64,000 nucleotides of DNA from Temnopleurus reevesii. Its lineage: Eukaryota; Echinodermata; Echinoidea; Temnopleuroida; Temnopleuridae. Position 1 is the stretch's first letter; the number at the start of each line of letters is the position of its first letter. Made by a program: the position numbers and the translations under genes. The stretch covers positions 10,747 through 74,746 of the forward strand of contig BQKZ01000831.1 of NCBI GenBank assembly GCA_036244855.1. The letters are read 5' to 3'. The notes beneath the pieces were generated by a model, which did not search any database, had not been told where the DNA came from, and saw only the letters and a program-made list of their open reading frames with translations. Shown here in pieces: positions 45,891 through 58,254 of the stretch.

Positions 45891-48800
45891 ATGACCCTAC
45901 AATGGACCTTTGTGGCAGCGTTCCTCTATGTAGAGGTGTTTGCCCTCATCCTTCTCATGCTACCCTTTATCAAGCCATACATGTAAGTATTATCATTAAG
46001 ATCTTCTAATAGTAGGAATTCTTTATAGTTTTCAAAAGTTGTATCAAAATATAGAGAGTGTACTCCTCTCTTACAAAGAGATTCAAAGGAGGTGTCCAAT
46101 AATTCATAATGATGGCAGCATCCATTTCAAGAATTCATTTCGAATACATTTTAGTACTTAATGACTCTGAACACTATTTTTTTTTTGTATAAGAGAAAAT
46201 AAATATATTACTTTAAGTATCAAAACAGACAATGTGAAGAAGTGGGATAAATGGGGATAATGTGTACGTTCCCTTGCCAAACCAAATCAAATTATTAATG
46301 TATTATGCTGCATGTCTCCTTTCATTTAATCTAAAAACAAGATTGATGTTCAATTAAACATTTTCTAATCTTTTATTCTTTTGCTCTAGGTGGCAGAAAT
46401 TCTTTCATTCTGGAGTTGTCAAGTCCATCACTGCCTACGCATACATCTACTTCAATGTGTTTCTCTTTATCCTAGTCCTACTGTTCATTGGTAAGTATTA
46501 TTTATAGTGCATTGTCTATCATGCATTATACTGGATTACATTTAGGTGTACAAAGAATAATTAGAATAATTCAGATTTCATTCGGAATTGCTTCCCTGAA
46601 TCCACAGGTCAAGGTGAATACACAAGGTAAATACACAAGGGACAATTTAATTTGAAGTTCATATATTCCAGTACTAGTGCATCAATAGAACATACATTAG
46701 TCTTTAAAGGAAATGCCCACATTTGAAAATGTTACAAAAAATAAGAATATTACATTACAAGGGTACATTGCCTATGTCTTAAAGAAAATGGCTTGATACA
46801 CCCAATTCATGTAACTTTAAGCGGTCTATCAATAATTTCTGTCAGAAACCTTTGAAACAATTCACCTTCTTTTGATACTTCTTTATAAGCTGAGAATGCT
46901 TCCTCTACTAAGGCTGTTAGTGCAGCTGTGCAAGACGCAGAGAACCTCATTTTAGAGCCTTTTCCTTGTATTGACGCATGACTTGAAAGTTGTTTAGGTA
47001 GTTGGTGTTTCTGAACACGGATGCCAATATTTTTTACAACATCATAGTCATTCTGTACTGAACAGGAAATGCTTTCCTACACTTTAAAGGCCACACCTGC
47101 AAGTTTCAAGGGCAGCATTAGCTCCTAATTTCGCTCCGACTCCGGTAGGGTGTCTGCTGCAACTTCTAGCATTCTGACCCAATGTTCGAAGTTCTTTCCG
47201 TCTCCGTCTCTCCTGTTAAAACTTATGGTGATTCCAGTCGAAGTGAGCTCATGGTGTAGGATGAAAAATTCCGCTCTTCCTGAAGGAAGGTGACACACCT
47301 TATTGTTGCGATATACCAGGAATATAGACTTCCTGTCTGAAGCTCTAGGTTGAAGGAGGTTCAGAAAACACAGCTGCTACCAATGTAATATGTCTATGTT
47401 GGTTCCTAACATATCCTTGACATCTCCTAAAAACCTGTCTGAACCAGTTCACTCAAGTGGTGGGCAAGCTCCCAGTTGTATTTAATGTGATACATTAAGA
47501 TTCTTAAATGTTCAATCCTCAAGGCGGTGAACCAAGTACAACCCAATGAACGCTGATAGAAGGACTCCTGAATATTCTAAAAATACTCTAAAAGTCATAC
47601 AATAATATTAATATAACACAATTCAGAGCAAGTACTTAAAGGCGGCAGTGTCAGGGTGTCTGAGTCTCAGTGGTATTCACTTTTGGACTCTATTAAAAAA
47701 ACAACCATTCTCAACCTATTTGATTAATTCCTTTGAAGTTACAAAGTTGACACCAGTGGATGATTAATATTACACTTCCCTGGAGCTGTGCTGGTCCATA
47801 TTCTTTACACATGTTCATGTTGAAATCGTGTAATCTGCTTTTGATTAAATTAAATGTTTTCATGCTATTGAATTCTAGATGTAATCGTCACAAAATATTA
47901 ATGATAGTACAGTCAACTTTGCCGAAGTCAAATACGTTAGGAAATATATTTTTTTTAGAAATATAGAAAATTTGACTTATGAGGGGTAAAAATAGAATAT
48001 AAAGAGAAGAGGGTTTGAAAAGACCTTCGACTTAGGTGATTACTCGACTTAAGAGAGGTTGACTTTGATAGAAAAGTTTGACGGTAATGCTCTTTGTATA
48101 TCTCTTTTTCTACAGACTCTGTGAGGGAAGTGAGCAAATACACAGATGCCAAAGAAGAGTTGGACGTAGCCATCCCCAATGCAGAGGCCATCCTTAATAT
48201 GAAGCTCTTCAGAGCACAGAGGAACTTCTATGTGGCAGGATTTGCTTTCTTTCTCTTCATGTAAGTTTCTTAGACAAAGACAAAGGTTCACACTCTACCT
48301 TGAAATAAAAAAAAATCTGAAGAACAAAAAATGAGAGAAAATAGGACAACTATTATGAAACTTCACCCATTCACTTGTGATGAAGGCTTCAAATTTATAT
48401 GAAAATATACCTTCTTGAACAGTTGGCATATCTGCTTATTATTTTCATTAATGCAAATTTCTAACTTGTATCCAATTTTGACAACAATTCTCTGAAAAAA
48501 GTCAAGTTTGGTCATTTAGGGGAATTAAAAAAATAAATCATTGTAGCATTTTCCCAAACTACTTGCCAATTTCAAATTTTGTCACTGGTGTTTAAATATT
48601 GTTCCTCAATTTTGATTAGAAGATTTCTTTAATTTTTTTTTTTTTTTTCAATTCAAAATAACATTTATTTTTTTCCTTCAACAAAAAAATAATAAGAATT
48701 GAAATGGCCATTAAAATGTGAATCCTTTGTTTGGCTGTAACTTTTTATTCATATTTTCTTACACTGTATTGGAAATCACAGAGCCTTCAGTGTCAAGGTC

Positions 48801-51800
48801 TTAGATCTCACAGAGCACATGTGAAGGATAAGCTTAATACATGTAAATCAATTATTTTGGTTATTTACCATCTTGCAGTGTATTGAAGCGCATGTGCAAC
48901 CTGATCTCCAAGGAAGCTACTCTGATCGCATCCAACGAAGCATCAGTCAAGCAGGCTAGAGGAGCATCTGACCAGGCCAAACGTCTCATGGATGAGATGG
49001 AGGAACTACAAAAGGTTAGATACTTTTTATCTAGATCTCATTTCTTGATCTCATTTGGATGATTTGTAATGTCCGGTAGTCCTGCCACATATTTAGTAAT
49101 CTTCATATATTTTACATTTGAATGTTGCCTAAGTCTTAGCTGGGTGTTACAAAACTTGACAAATTTCAGGCTCAAATTAATAATGGTTACTAAAAATTTG
49201 TGACAATTTGCAGCTATCCATGAGAACTGATGCCCCACTAGCTGAGGTCTATGAATCCTGTGAAACTTGGGTANGGGGATAATACTATTTTACGCATGCC
49301 CACTAAAACATCGGTCAAGCAGGCTAAAGGAGCATCTGACCAGGCCAAACGTCTCATGGATGAGATGGAGGAACTCCAAAAGTTTGGTTACTTTTCTGTA
49401 GATTTCATTTCTCAACCTCATTTTGGTGATGGGATGGTGGGGAATACTACTATTCTGACCGCATCCAACAAAGCATTAGTGAAGCAGGCCAAGCTAGCAT
49501 CTGACCTGACCAAATGACTGAATGAGATAGAAGAGCTCCAAAAGGTTAGATACTTTTATCTAGAGCTAATTTCTTGATTTTATTTGGGTAATGAAATGGT
49601 AGGGGGATACTACTATTCTAATTACACCCAATGAAGCATTGGTCAAGCAAGCTAAATGAGCATTGGACCTGGCCGAACGACTCATGGAGGAGATGGAGGA
49701 GCTTCAAAAGGTTAGATACTTTTTATCTAGAGCTCATTTCTTGATCTCGTGTGGGTGATGGGATGGTAGGGGAGGGGGGTAATACTAATTACATCCAGTG
49801 AAGCATTGGTCAAGCCAGCTAAATGAGCATTGGACCCGGCCAAACGACTCATGGAGGAGATGGAGGAGCTTCAAAAGGTTAGATACTTTTTATTTCGATT
49901 TCATTTGTTGATTTCATTTTGGTGATGGGATGTTTACTACTATTCTAATCACGTCCAATGAAAACATTTGTCAAGCAGGCTAAAGGATAATTTGACCAGG
50001 CCAAATGTCTTTTTGATGAAATGGATGAGCTCTATAAGGTTGGTTTCTATGTTTGCTACACTTTCTAAAGAGTTATTTTAGATTTAGTATTATTTGTATT
50101 GGTAGGGGTGCCACCACTCTAATAACATTCAATGTAGCGTTGGTCGAGTTAGCTCCGTAAACATCTGACAAGGCGTAAAGACTTATGGAAGCATTAGCTA
50201 TACTATATTTACACCTCGTAAGACACTGGTCAAACAAATATTAGATTGTCACTATGCCAAACTCCTTTTAAAAGAAGTTGTGGAAGTTCAATATGTCACA
50301 ATTTATCCTTCATTTTTATGCCTCCGCCACCGTAAGGTGGTGCCGGAGGCATTATGTTTTCGGGTTGTCCGTCCGTGCGTCCGTCCGGACCTTGTTACCG
50401 CGATAAGTTCAGAACCGCTTGACGGATTTTGACCAAACTTGGCTCAAGTACGTATAACCATGTGAGGATGAATTGNNNNNNNNNNNNNNNNNNNNNNNNN
50501 NNNNNNNNNNNNNNNNNNNNNNNNNNNNNNNNNNNNNNNNNNNNNNNNNNNNNNNNNNNNNNNNNNNNNNNNNNNNNNNNNNNNNNNNNNNNNNNNNNNN
50601 NNNNNNNNNNNNNNNNNNNNNNNNNNNNNNNNNNNNNNNNNNNNNNNNNNNNNNNNNNNNNNNNNNNNNNNNNNNNNNNNNNNNNNNNNNNNNNNNNNNN
50701 NNNNNNNNNNNNNNNNNNNNNNNNNNNNNNNNNNNNNNNNNNNNNNNNNNNNNNNNNNNNNNNNNNNNNNNNNNNNNNNNNNNNNNNNNNNNNNNNNNNN
50801 NNNNNNNNNNNNNNNNNNNNNNNNNNNNNNNNNNNNNNNNNNNNNNNNNNNNNNNNNNNNNNNNNNNNNNNNNNNNNNNNNNNNNNNNNNNNNNNNNNNN
50901 NNNNNNNNNNNNNNNNNNNNNNNNNNNNNNNNNNNNNNNNNNNNNNNNNNNNNNNNNNNNNNNNNNNNNNNNNNNNNNNNNNNNNNNNNNNNNNNNNNNN
51001 NNNNNNNNNNNNNNNNNNNNNNNNNNNNNNNNNNNNNNNNNNNNNNNNNNNNNNNNNNNNNNNNNNNNNNNNNNNNNNNNNNNNNNNNNNNNNNNNNNNN
51101 NNNNNNNNNNNNNNNNNNNNNNNNNNNNNNNATTTGGGGTTCACAGGGTCAAAGGTCGCAGTGCCCAAAATTTGTTAAATGTTTTTGATTTCTGATGGCA
51201 TGGAACAAACAAGCCGTACATATCTTTCTGATTGCGTGATGGCGGAGGCATAAATTTCGACCGTGCGGGGTCGAGGATTCATCTAGTTTTTGTTAATTCA
51301 CATAGAATAGACCTTATGACCTTGCCTTAAGACTCTGTGTGGCATCAAATTTCATAACCAGAGTCATCTATCAAAAATTCCAGGTGTAGGGTTACATTTT
51401 TTCAATAATCAGCTGACATAGCATTATACATTGTAGAGTCTCCCCAGTTTCACTTGATATAAATGTTATTATTTTCATCTTTCTGATTTTATAACTTACC
51501 ATACTTCATGTGCCAGGTCAGTACTAGAAATTCTTCAGCAAATGATAAAACAAAATCATAGCTGCCAACATGAGTCAACAGAAATTTGTAATGCCCGGTA
51601 GTCCTGCCACATATTTTAGTCTTCATATATTATTTGAATGTTACATAAGTCTTAGCTGGGTGTTACAAAACTTGACAAATCTCGGGCTCAATTTAAAAAT
51701 GGTTACTAAAAGTTAGTGACAATTTGCAGCTATCCATGAGAACTGATGCCCCACAAGCTGAGTTCCATGAATCCTGTGAAATAGACTGAACATTTTATTT

Positions 51801-53305
51801 CAAAATAAATGCTTGAATTTCAGATATATGTTACACTGTCTGTTTAATTTACAGAAAGATCCCCAAAATGATTATTCACGCCGATTAAAAGAACTATTGA
51901 GAAAGACTTAATTGGATTGTTTACCCATTATTTTAATCTATCATTACAGGAGTTGGACACAAAGACAAAGAGATCCAGGTCAGGCTCAATGGCTGACATT
52001 GTCGTAGCCGCAGTAGCGGATAGTGAAGTCACCAAAGATTTGAAGACGACTCGGGATGACCTGGCTAGCTCCAAATCAGGTATGTGTCATCATAAAATGA
52101 GTGAAGTTTTAATTTATGATAACTTTTGAGGTTGTTGTCTTCTTTTAACTTATTGATATCTCAACTGTGAATCCAAAATCCAAGCGTTTGATTATTAATC
52201 ATATTTCTACAAGGCTTGAAAATTTGGCCTTCTGTTAGTCAATTAATGCCAGAGTTTTTTTGCATAGCTTGCATAGCTACATGGGTTATTTTGTAGTATT
52301 TCTTCAGCTTTACGTTTGCTTTATTGTATGACATTATTTCATACATTTATATTGATATATTCATGTGTCAAATAGAAATCAATCATCCAATGGATGGCAG
52401 TCAAACTCATCTCATTTGATTCAGGGAATAAATCTGCTTTAATAATTCTGCATGACTTAAATACAACAGTGTTAGAAACGACTGCTTGGATATTACAGAA
52501 CATGGTACAGAACTTGGTTAAAAGTATTTCCCTTTCTGCTACTATGATATGAAATAAGAAGTTCATAATCTGAAATGTGTGATTCTTGGATACTTGGGCA
52601 TAGGGTCAAAGGTTGGATACTTGGATATGGGTATAGGGTCAAAGGTAAAAAGGATGCATCATTTTATGAGAGCATGGAATGACCTATTAAGAAATCGCTT
52701 GTATTTGATAAGGAGTGTTATTTTCATTTACATTTTTCACCATTCCAGAGTTGGAGAAGACTAAGAAAGAGCTTGAGGCGGTGAAGAAGCAGGCCGAGGG
52801 TGTCTCTACAGAGTATGACAGGTTATTAACAGAGCACTCCAAACTACAGGTAAGATGGGAGTACAGTATGCTACGTAAATCTACCCAAAATTGTATACAA
52901 CATGTGTATGTAAAGCTGTCCATTCTGAATTAGTGCAGATTATTTTATTGTACTCTCTGCCACGCATGCTGGAGGAAAGCCTTTAACACATGGAAATATC
53001 CCTCATGCCAATTTTGGAACGATGGACATCCCTGCTAAGAGTACATATTGTTAATTTCTTGTAGATGAGGCATACATGGAACTTAAAAAGTAAAGTGGCT
53101 CTTGAGAAATTTAATTCTTTGAAATGGGGTTCATGGTTCTATTTGATAAACATAAATGTGGTTCATTTTGCATAATTACAAGAATTTCAAATTGATATTT
53201 AGATGAAATAGAGTTTGTGTGAATGCTTAATGTAATCAATGTCTTTGTCTTTTTTTTTTATTGCAGAAGCAACTGGCAACCACTGAGACTAAGAAAGATT
53301 CATAG
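45891..53305 (+). CDS. BCAP31: B-cell receptor-associated protein 29/31 homologue, complete
   Basis: Coding exons: 45891-45982 (transcribed exon from 45809), 46390-46490, 48116-48260, 48879-49014, 51950-52079, 52749-52849, 53267-53305. They give 744 nt and 247 residues, against 246 in human BAP31. It starts MTLQWTFVAAFLYVEVF. Three membrane spans lie near 5-27, 43-64 and 102-123, with the diagnostic MKLFRAQRNFYVAG between the last two. Residues 130-240 form a cytosolic coiled coil (ASNEASVKQARGASDQAK; EYDRLLTEHSKLQ). The C-terminus KKDS is a KKXX ER-retrieval signal. BAP31 is an ER export and quality-control chaperone for membrane proteins and a caspase target in mammals. The mammalian AAVDG cleavage site is not seen here (AAVADS instead). 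The gene probably represents the single ancestor of BCAP29 and BCAP31. Intron 4 holds an array of degenerate copies of exon 4. Confidence 0.96.
46807..47448 (-). pseudogene. antisense coding relic in BCAP31 intron 2
   Basis: On the minus strand one frame runs about 210 codons to TGA at 46807, interrupted by TAG at 47377-47379, 47125-47127 and 47077-47079. It has strongly protein-like text between stops: KSIFLVYRNNKVCHLPSGR, then GDGKNFEHWVRMLEVAADTL, then SKMRFSASCTAALTALVEEA and EGELFQRFLTEIIDRPLK. Above 47448 the similarity in style continues in another frame (WELAHHLSELVQTG). I do not recognise the family. Several stops plus a frameshift, and position antisense inside an intron, suggest a decayed processed gene or transposon gene. 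Confidence 0.5.
49066..49268. repeat. about 200-bp direct repeat, copy 1 (BCAP31 intron 4)
   Basis: Matches 51587-51785 at roughly 90 percent (GTAGTCCTGCCACATATTT, CTTAGCTGGGTGTTAC, AGCTATCCATGAGAACTGAT). Copy 1 ends near a single n at 49274. The exon array and Helentron copy B lie between the two copies. Confidence 0.8.
49275..50295 (+). pseudogene. array of degenerate BCAP31 exon 4 copies
   Basis: At least six further copies of exon 4 follow the real one. They are anchored by GTCAAGCAGGCTA-type motifs at about 49314, 49479, 49642, 49809, 49970 and 50143, with a weak one at 50229. The period is about 165 bp (about 90 bp of exon plus a short intron part). Copy 2 is open (SVKQAKGASDQAKRLMDEM) but has lost its donor. 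Copies 3-5 carry in-frame TGA (for example AGCTAAATGAGC). Copies 4 and 5 keep the donor AAAAGGTTAG. Decay increases to the right. None looks usable. Confidence 0.85.
50318..51286 (+). mobile_element. Helentron-like element (copy B, core in gap)
   Basis: The left end (ATGCCTCCGCCACCGTAAGG) and right end (GGCGGAGGCAT, hairpin CGACCGTGCGGGGTCG, CTAG at 51283-51286, then T) match copy A closely. The N run 50476-51131 replaces the tandem core, as expected when an assembler fails on repeats. Confidence 0.75.
50476..51131. other. assembly gap (N run)
   Basis: 656 N bases inside Helentron copy B. Confidence 0.99.
51587..51785. repeat. about 200-bp direct repeat, copy 2
   Basis: Partner of 49066-49268. 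Confidence 0.8.
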
Positions 53306-55079
53306 GCTCAGCAACTTCATCAAAGTTAGAATCGTGCTGTCGTTGATGATCTATTGGTGATGGAAGAGATTCATCTGGAATCGATCATGTTCATGCAATC
53401 TGATAAACTCTCAGTAATCTGAAAATTTATTCTAAAGTTCACAAAAAGAACTTTTTCTCTTGATGAATGAAAAGGCTAATAAGTGCCTGTAGAATGGGGC
53501 TTCATAATTCAAATTCCTTCTGTACAGAATCATATTTTGTGTAAAGTACCATGCTATGATAAGATAATGATTTTTTTCTGTTATGAAGTCAGCAGAGAAA
53601 CAGAAACAGAAAGATTCATTTCAGCACAATAGTGTGTGACCATACCAAGAGATAATACAGCTGTGTTTGAAATTTGTGTCATTGGAGAGTTGAAAAAAAT
53701 ATTAAAAGTTTGCAATTTCAAGCTAAAGTCACAAGTACACTGGTGACCGATTGATTTGTATCCTAACGATCATAGCATTGACAATCTCTTATGGAATATA
53801 GGCATTTCCTTTTTAGCAGGCTTCCTAAGCGCAGCGCCTACGTCACAATAAAAATTATGCACGCGTTTAATCGATATGTGCACACAGACCTGTGCAGCCA
53901 AATTGCGCATAAAATCAACTGGCGAACGCCCTTAAATGAATATGTGAAGAAGTCTAACCATGTAAGGAAGAGTTTGTGTATGAAATGATTTGAGAAAGTT
54001 TGCTTTTGCAATATCAAAAAGAAAATGCGAACAATTTATTAATCTGGTTCAGTTCAATAAATTATTCCGTAAATTGGTCAACCTTTTTGTATGACTGTTC
54101 ACTTTGTTTTTACTATTCTACTCCACCTAACGATTCATGTGAGCCATATTCAGCATTTCACCTAGATTAAAATTAAAATCTCATTATGAAAATATGTGTA
54201 TAGAAGGTCCCACATATAGAGGTCATGCGTGTGCAATTAATGAAATTGCATCATTACGTGGTAAACTTTTTTTTACACCTTTATGAATGAATAAGTTTTT
54301 GTTGTCAAATAAATGTGTATTTCAATTGTACCTGTAGTTGTAGAGGCAAGTTAAAATTTTGTGTGAAGACTGATTCTTTTTTCCCTTGAAATTCACATTT
54401 TCACTGATTAATCATGGAATCGAAATGTTGAATACTCTACAAATGTTGAATACTCTACAAATAAATCTTGATCATAATTAGTGTTAACCAATATACATGT
54501 ATGTAAAACTGACTGTAGCTGTCTCTAAAAAAGCTAGTTCATTCACTTACTTTTCTTTTGTATCTTTTTATTTAACATTAGGATATTGTAATTTTCAGTT
54601 TAAAATTGATCATGTAGACATTGAAACTTTATTGTGAGATTTGGGAAAAAAATTATTGATAAATTCCTTTAGAAATTAACTTTTAGAGAACAAATTGATA
54701 TTCATTTTTTGATAATGAAATATAATTTATTCATTGCATTTAACAAAATATATTGTTCTTCTCTTTTTGTAAATTGTAAAACATGTATTTTATTCTTAAG
54801 ATTTGTTAATAAATGTTGAAAAATGTAAGTGCTTGGTACTACAAGGTTAAACAATGGCAGATAATTATGAGTCATGCTAAGGCTGCCTTTTCTCTACATA
54901 CAAAGTATGAATTTAGAGTGTTTCCAAGTATATGTAACAAATGCTTTCACAAAAGTAAAAGAATTTGTAAGAAATGGCAAGATAAGACTCAAATTTCTAA
55001 GTAACCCCGATCATATTTTTACTACTTTTACTCTACAGGAGAAACTTTATGTAAATAACTCTGAAACAATCCCTAATAT
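53306..55079 (+). other. BCAP31 3' UTR and downstream
   Basis: No coding sequence supported. AATAAA at 54056-54061 is the first of several possible poly(A) signals in this AT-rich stretch. Confidence 0.45.
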
Positions 55080-55667
55080 AAAGGGGCCATTCCACCATGC
55101 CGATCTGGCTCCTGATTTAGTCATTTAGCTGATTTTAGTAGATACAAGCATCACTGTCAGCAATGGGTGGCATTGTTGTAAAAACAGCATTGCGAGATTG
55201 GAGCGGACATTTGGTTTGATCGGGGATGTGTTTTGAACATTTCAAAAATGTATTCCCGATCAAAAATGCATTGTCAAAGCAAGTGGGGAGAGCGTAAGGA
55301 CTGCGTGAAGAAAGCGCTATGAGTGGTGAAGCTAGGTCTTTCTTAGCGTAGCAGCATTGGCACTAGATTGACGGTATATGCAAACATTGATTTATTTGTG
55401 TTGCTTCCTCAATCTACATAGCTCTTATCCCAAAGATGGAATCCCTTTCTCCATACAAGCCTAAATCTTTTATGTTGATACCGACATTAGCGACACCACT
55501 CTTGTGTTTTTGGAAAGTGGATGCTATTTTTTGTTTTTGGTGAACCTAAACAATAAAATGCCGAATAGAAAATCTATCTCTGCACGTGCACCATCATTGG
55601 CTCAAATTAGCCTGACCTGGAAAGATCGCAAATTTGTAGTGACTTCGAACAGTGGAACAGCCCCTTT
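55080..55667. mobile_element. TIR element with AAAGGGGC..TTCCAC ends, 588 bp
   Basis: The left end AAAGGGGCCATTCCACCATG and right end CAGTGGAACAGCCCCTTT are inverse over about 20 bp. No coding capacity. The target duplication is unclear. Confidence 0.6.
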
Positions 55668-57678
55668 TTCCTGATATGATCTTTGGTCCTGAGAACCTTA
55701 ATATTGCCAGGCCTGTCACTAGTAGTCTGGGCATTATATTAGATGTCGCTATGAGTGAGGGTGACTGTGTCTTGAGAGAAAGACTAGCACCATTTTACCT
55801 GCCAAATAAGGCAAGCTTGGGGATGCGTTAGTCTTCCCAACTTTATTACTCCCAATAGTTGAAAATACAAGCCACCCCAACTGAGCTGTTGTATGAGGTG
55901 TACAAGATCACCATAATCCCCTGTAGTTTAAGCTGGTGATAGGCTTTGTCATACTTTTCAGTATATATACTTACAATTACTGGGTGTTGTAGAACTTGAT
56001 CCTTCTTGCATATACTTGTACTTCAATTTTCGCCATCGACAATGGGCGATATCAAACTATATCTCTCAAAACCATCAATATTGATCTGTTGGAGTTGGGG
56101 AAGTGACTTCCGATTTGGCAAGCTAATGCACATGCTACATCTATCATTTCGGAAAACTGTCATTGTTTCTTTCTATAATATCATCGGTGGTAATAAGTGC
56201 TGCATGAAAGAAGTATCCCCTAGTAAATGTCAGAAAATTATTTTGATAAAGTGTTTAAAAGATGAGATTTCTCCATCTAAATCCAGAAGTTGGTATCCCG
56301 ACTCATATGAATTGTTTACAATGAAAAATGCATCATGCCACCATGACTCTTAAAAGTTTTCTTATGTTTTACTTTACAAAAATTATAGCGTCATCTTGCA
56401 GGGTATCTTTCAAAAGAGACTTGCTCCTACAAAATTGACACTTCCATGCTGTGACTGCTTATCATGGCAAATACAATAGGTTCTGTAACATTGAGTTTGA
56501 AGTCAGTACAAATGTTTGTATATTTATCCTCTGTGCAAATCATGTGAGGCGTTGTAATTATGTTGACTTTTCTTCATTCTATCCAAGCCTTACTTGCTAC
56601 TAAACTTCATGATGAATAGTTAAATGTCATTTAAAGATACTTTTTGTAGCAGTACCCAAAGAATATCTGTTATGACAGCTTGGTCCCCAAATTAATTCTG
56701 AATGAATATAATAGCAACCGAGAATTTCATACAGGCCTCGGTTGATAAAAGTGCTGGGGTATTGAGTAAAAAAAGGTTTTCACAAGCTCCAATATAAGGC
56801 CAGCATTATAAAAGGTAAACAAAAATATTCTTCATGTTTGTTTTTCTTGAAATAAAAATGGGATACCATATGATTTAACCTTGTCTGTCCAGTCGTGTTT
56901 GATGTTAACGATGGGTATTCTGTACCTATATCTATTCTATACAGTTAAACCTCATAAAAACAAGTTCCTACGGACGAGCGTAAATATCACTGTTGTATAA
57001 CAAGAGCTTGTCATATGAGTTTCCTTTATCAAGCAGGTTGTTATTTCCACATTTTGAATGATTATAGTTAACAGTTCTATGGGCATTATAATCAGTGAAA
57101 AATGTATGATTGCATTTGCGAAAATTGAACCCCAGCAAAAACTTCAGCTTGTACAGTAATGAACAAATATTGTTTGTTTCCAAAAATTCCCCCTCTTTAT
57201 ATCAACAATGCAAGTATATACTTGTAGCTGAATCACAGTGATTGCTAAGAATTATTATTGCAGTCAAATGCAAAGCATATATGAATTTTAAATTGCTTGC
57301 TGATAACTGAAAAATACCCTAACCTTTGGAATTTCAGTACGACAAGTCTCTTTTGTACGAATTAAGTTACAGATATGTGAACTATTTGTTGCCATTGATG
57401 TGCCTTGTCAAACAGGAGCTTTATGCTTAACAACATTTCACTGATCTCCTTGCTAAGGCCCTGTCACACAGAACATGGTACAGCATCACGTCACAGCATT
57501 TTCGCGATGTCTATTATGTTATCGGCAAATTGTTGAATATCCTTTGCGTGAATTAGCGTAACTATTGGCCAATAAAAACCAATATACTGCGTTAATGCCG
57601 TGCCGTGCTTTGTTTGGTTTGACGCGGCTAAAGGTATCTACAATGTATGACACCTCCACACCCATTTCATAATCTTAA
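55668..57678. other. intergenic
   Basis: No gene recognised; the 115-codon frame at 56006-56353 shows no motif. A degraded pogo-like end (CAGTTAAACCTCATAAAAAC) starts at 56942. Confidence 0.4.
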
Positions 57679-58254
57679 AGGGAAATATCACCTAGACATT
57701 GATGTACTGTGTCAGTTGATGAGAAAAATACAATGATCAAACTGGAAATTTTAGCAAAATTGGATGATCCTTTAAAAAACTATGAATCTTCAAAGTTTTG
57801 ATTTACACCCCTCATGGGCTCCTTGAATTAGCAACCTACAAGCACAAAATGTCAACATGGATAATTCTCCATTCACCTGCTACATCATTTCACATTTTCT
57901 TCTTTTTGTTGAAAAGTCAACAAATTTCTAGTATTTTCTAGTTTTGTTCGAGAATGATATGGATATATTGATTCTGAATGCATATTTGGATGAATCTTGT
58001 TGATTTCTTGTGTACTTTTTAAAAAAAAAAAAAAAAAAAAAATAAAAAAAAAAAAAAAAAAGAAGGGTAAACAAAATAAAAAACAATTTAAAAACATTTT
58101 TTAGGTTTCCAACTCGAGAATTAGATGTGAAAATCAAAACTCATATTTTTAACCTTTTAGTGGATCATCCTATTTTGCCCAACAGTTTTTTGATCATCAT
58201 ATTTTTCTTCATTCAATGATAATAGCACATTGAAGTCTGGGGCTATTTACCCTC
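57679..58254 (+). mobile_element. Kolobok-like MITE (copy iv)
   Basis: TTAA at 57675-57678, then AGGGAAATATCACC. The body shares CACCCCTCATGGGCTCC, AATTCTCCATTCACC and TTCACATTTTCTTCTTTTTG with copy ii. It ends GAAGTCTGGGGCTATTTACC. A long poly-A tract near 58020-58060 lies inside. Confidence 0.65.

Noticed and set aside
49251..49517. 88-codon plus frame as a new gene
   Set aside because: It is two degenerate BCAP31 exon 4 copies read through the short intron between them, and it starts across an ambiguous base.
56006..56353. 115-codon plus frame
   Set aside because: No domain, no supporting exon and low-information composition.
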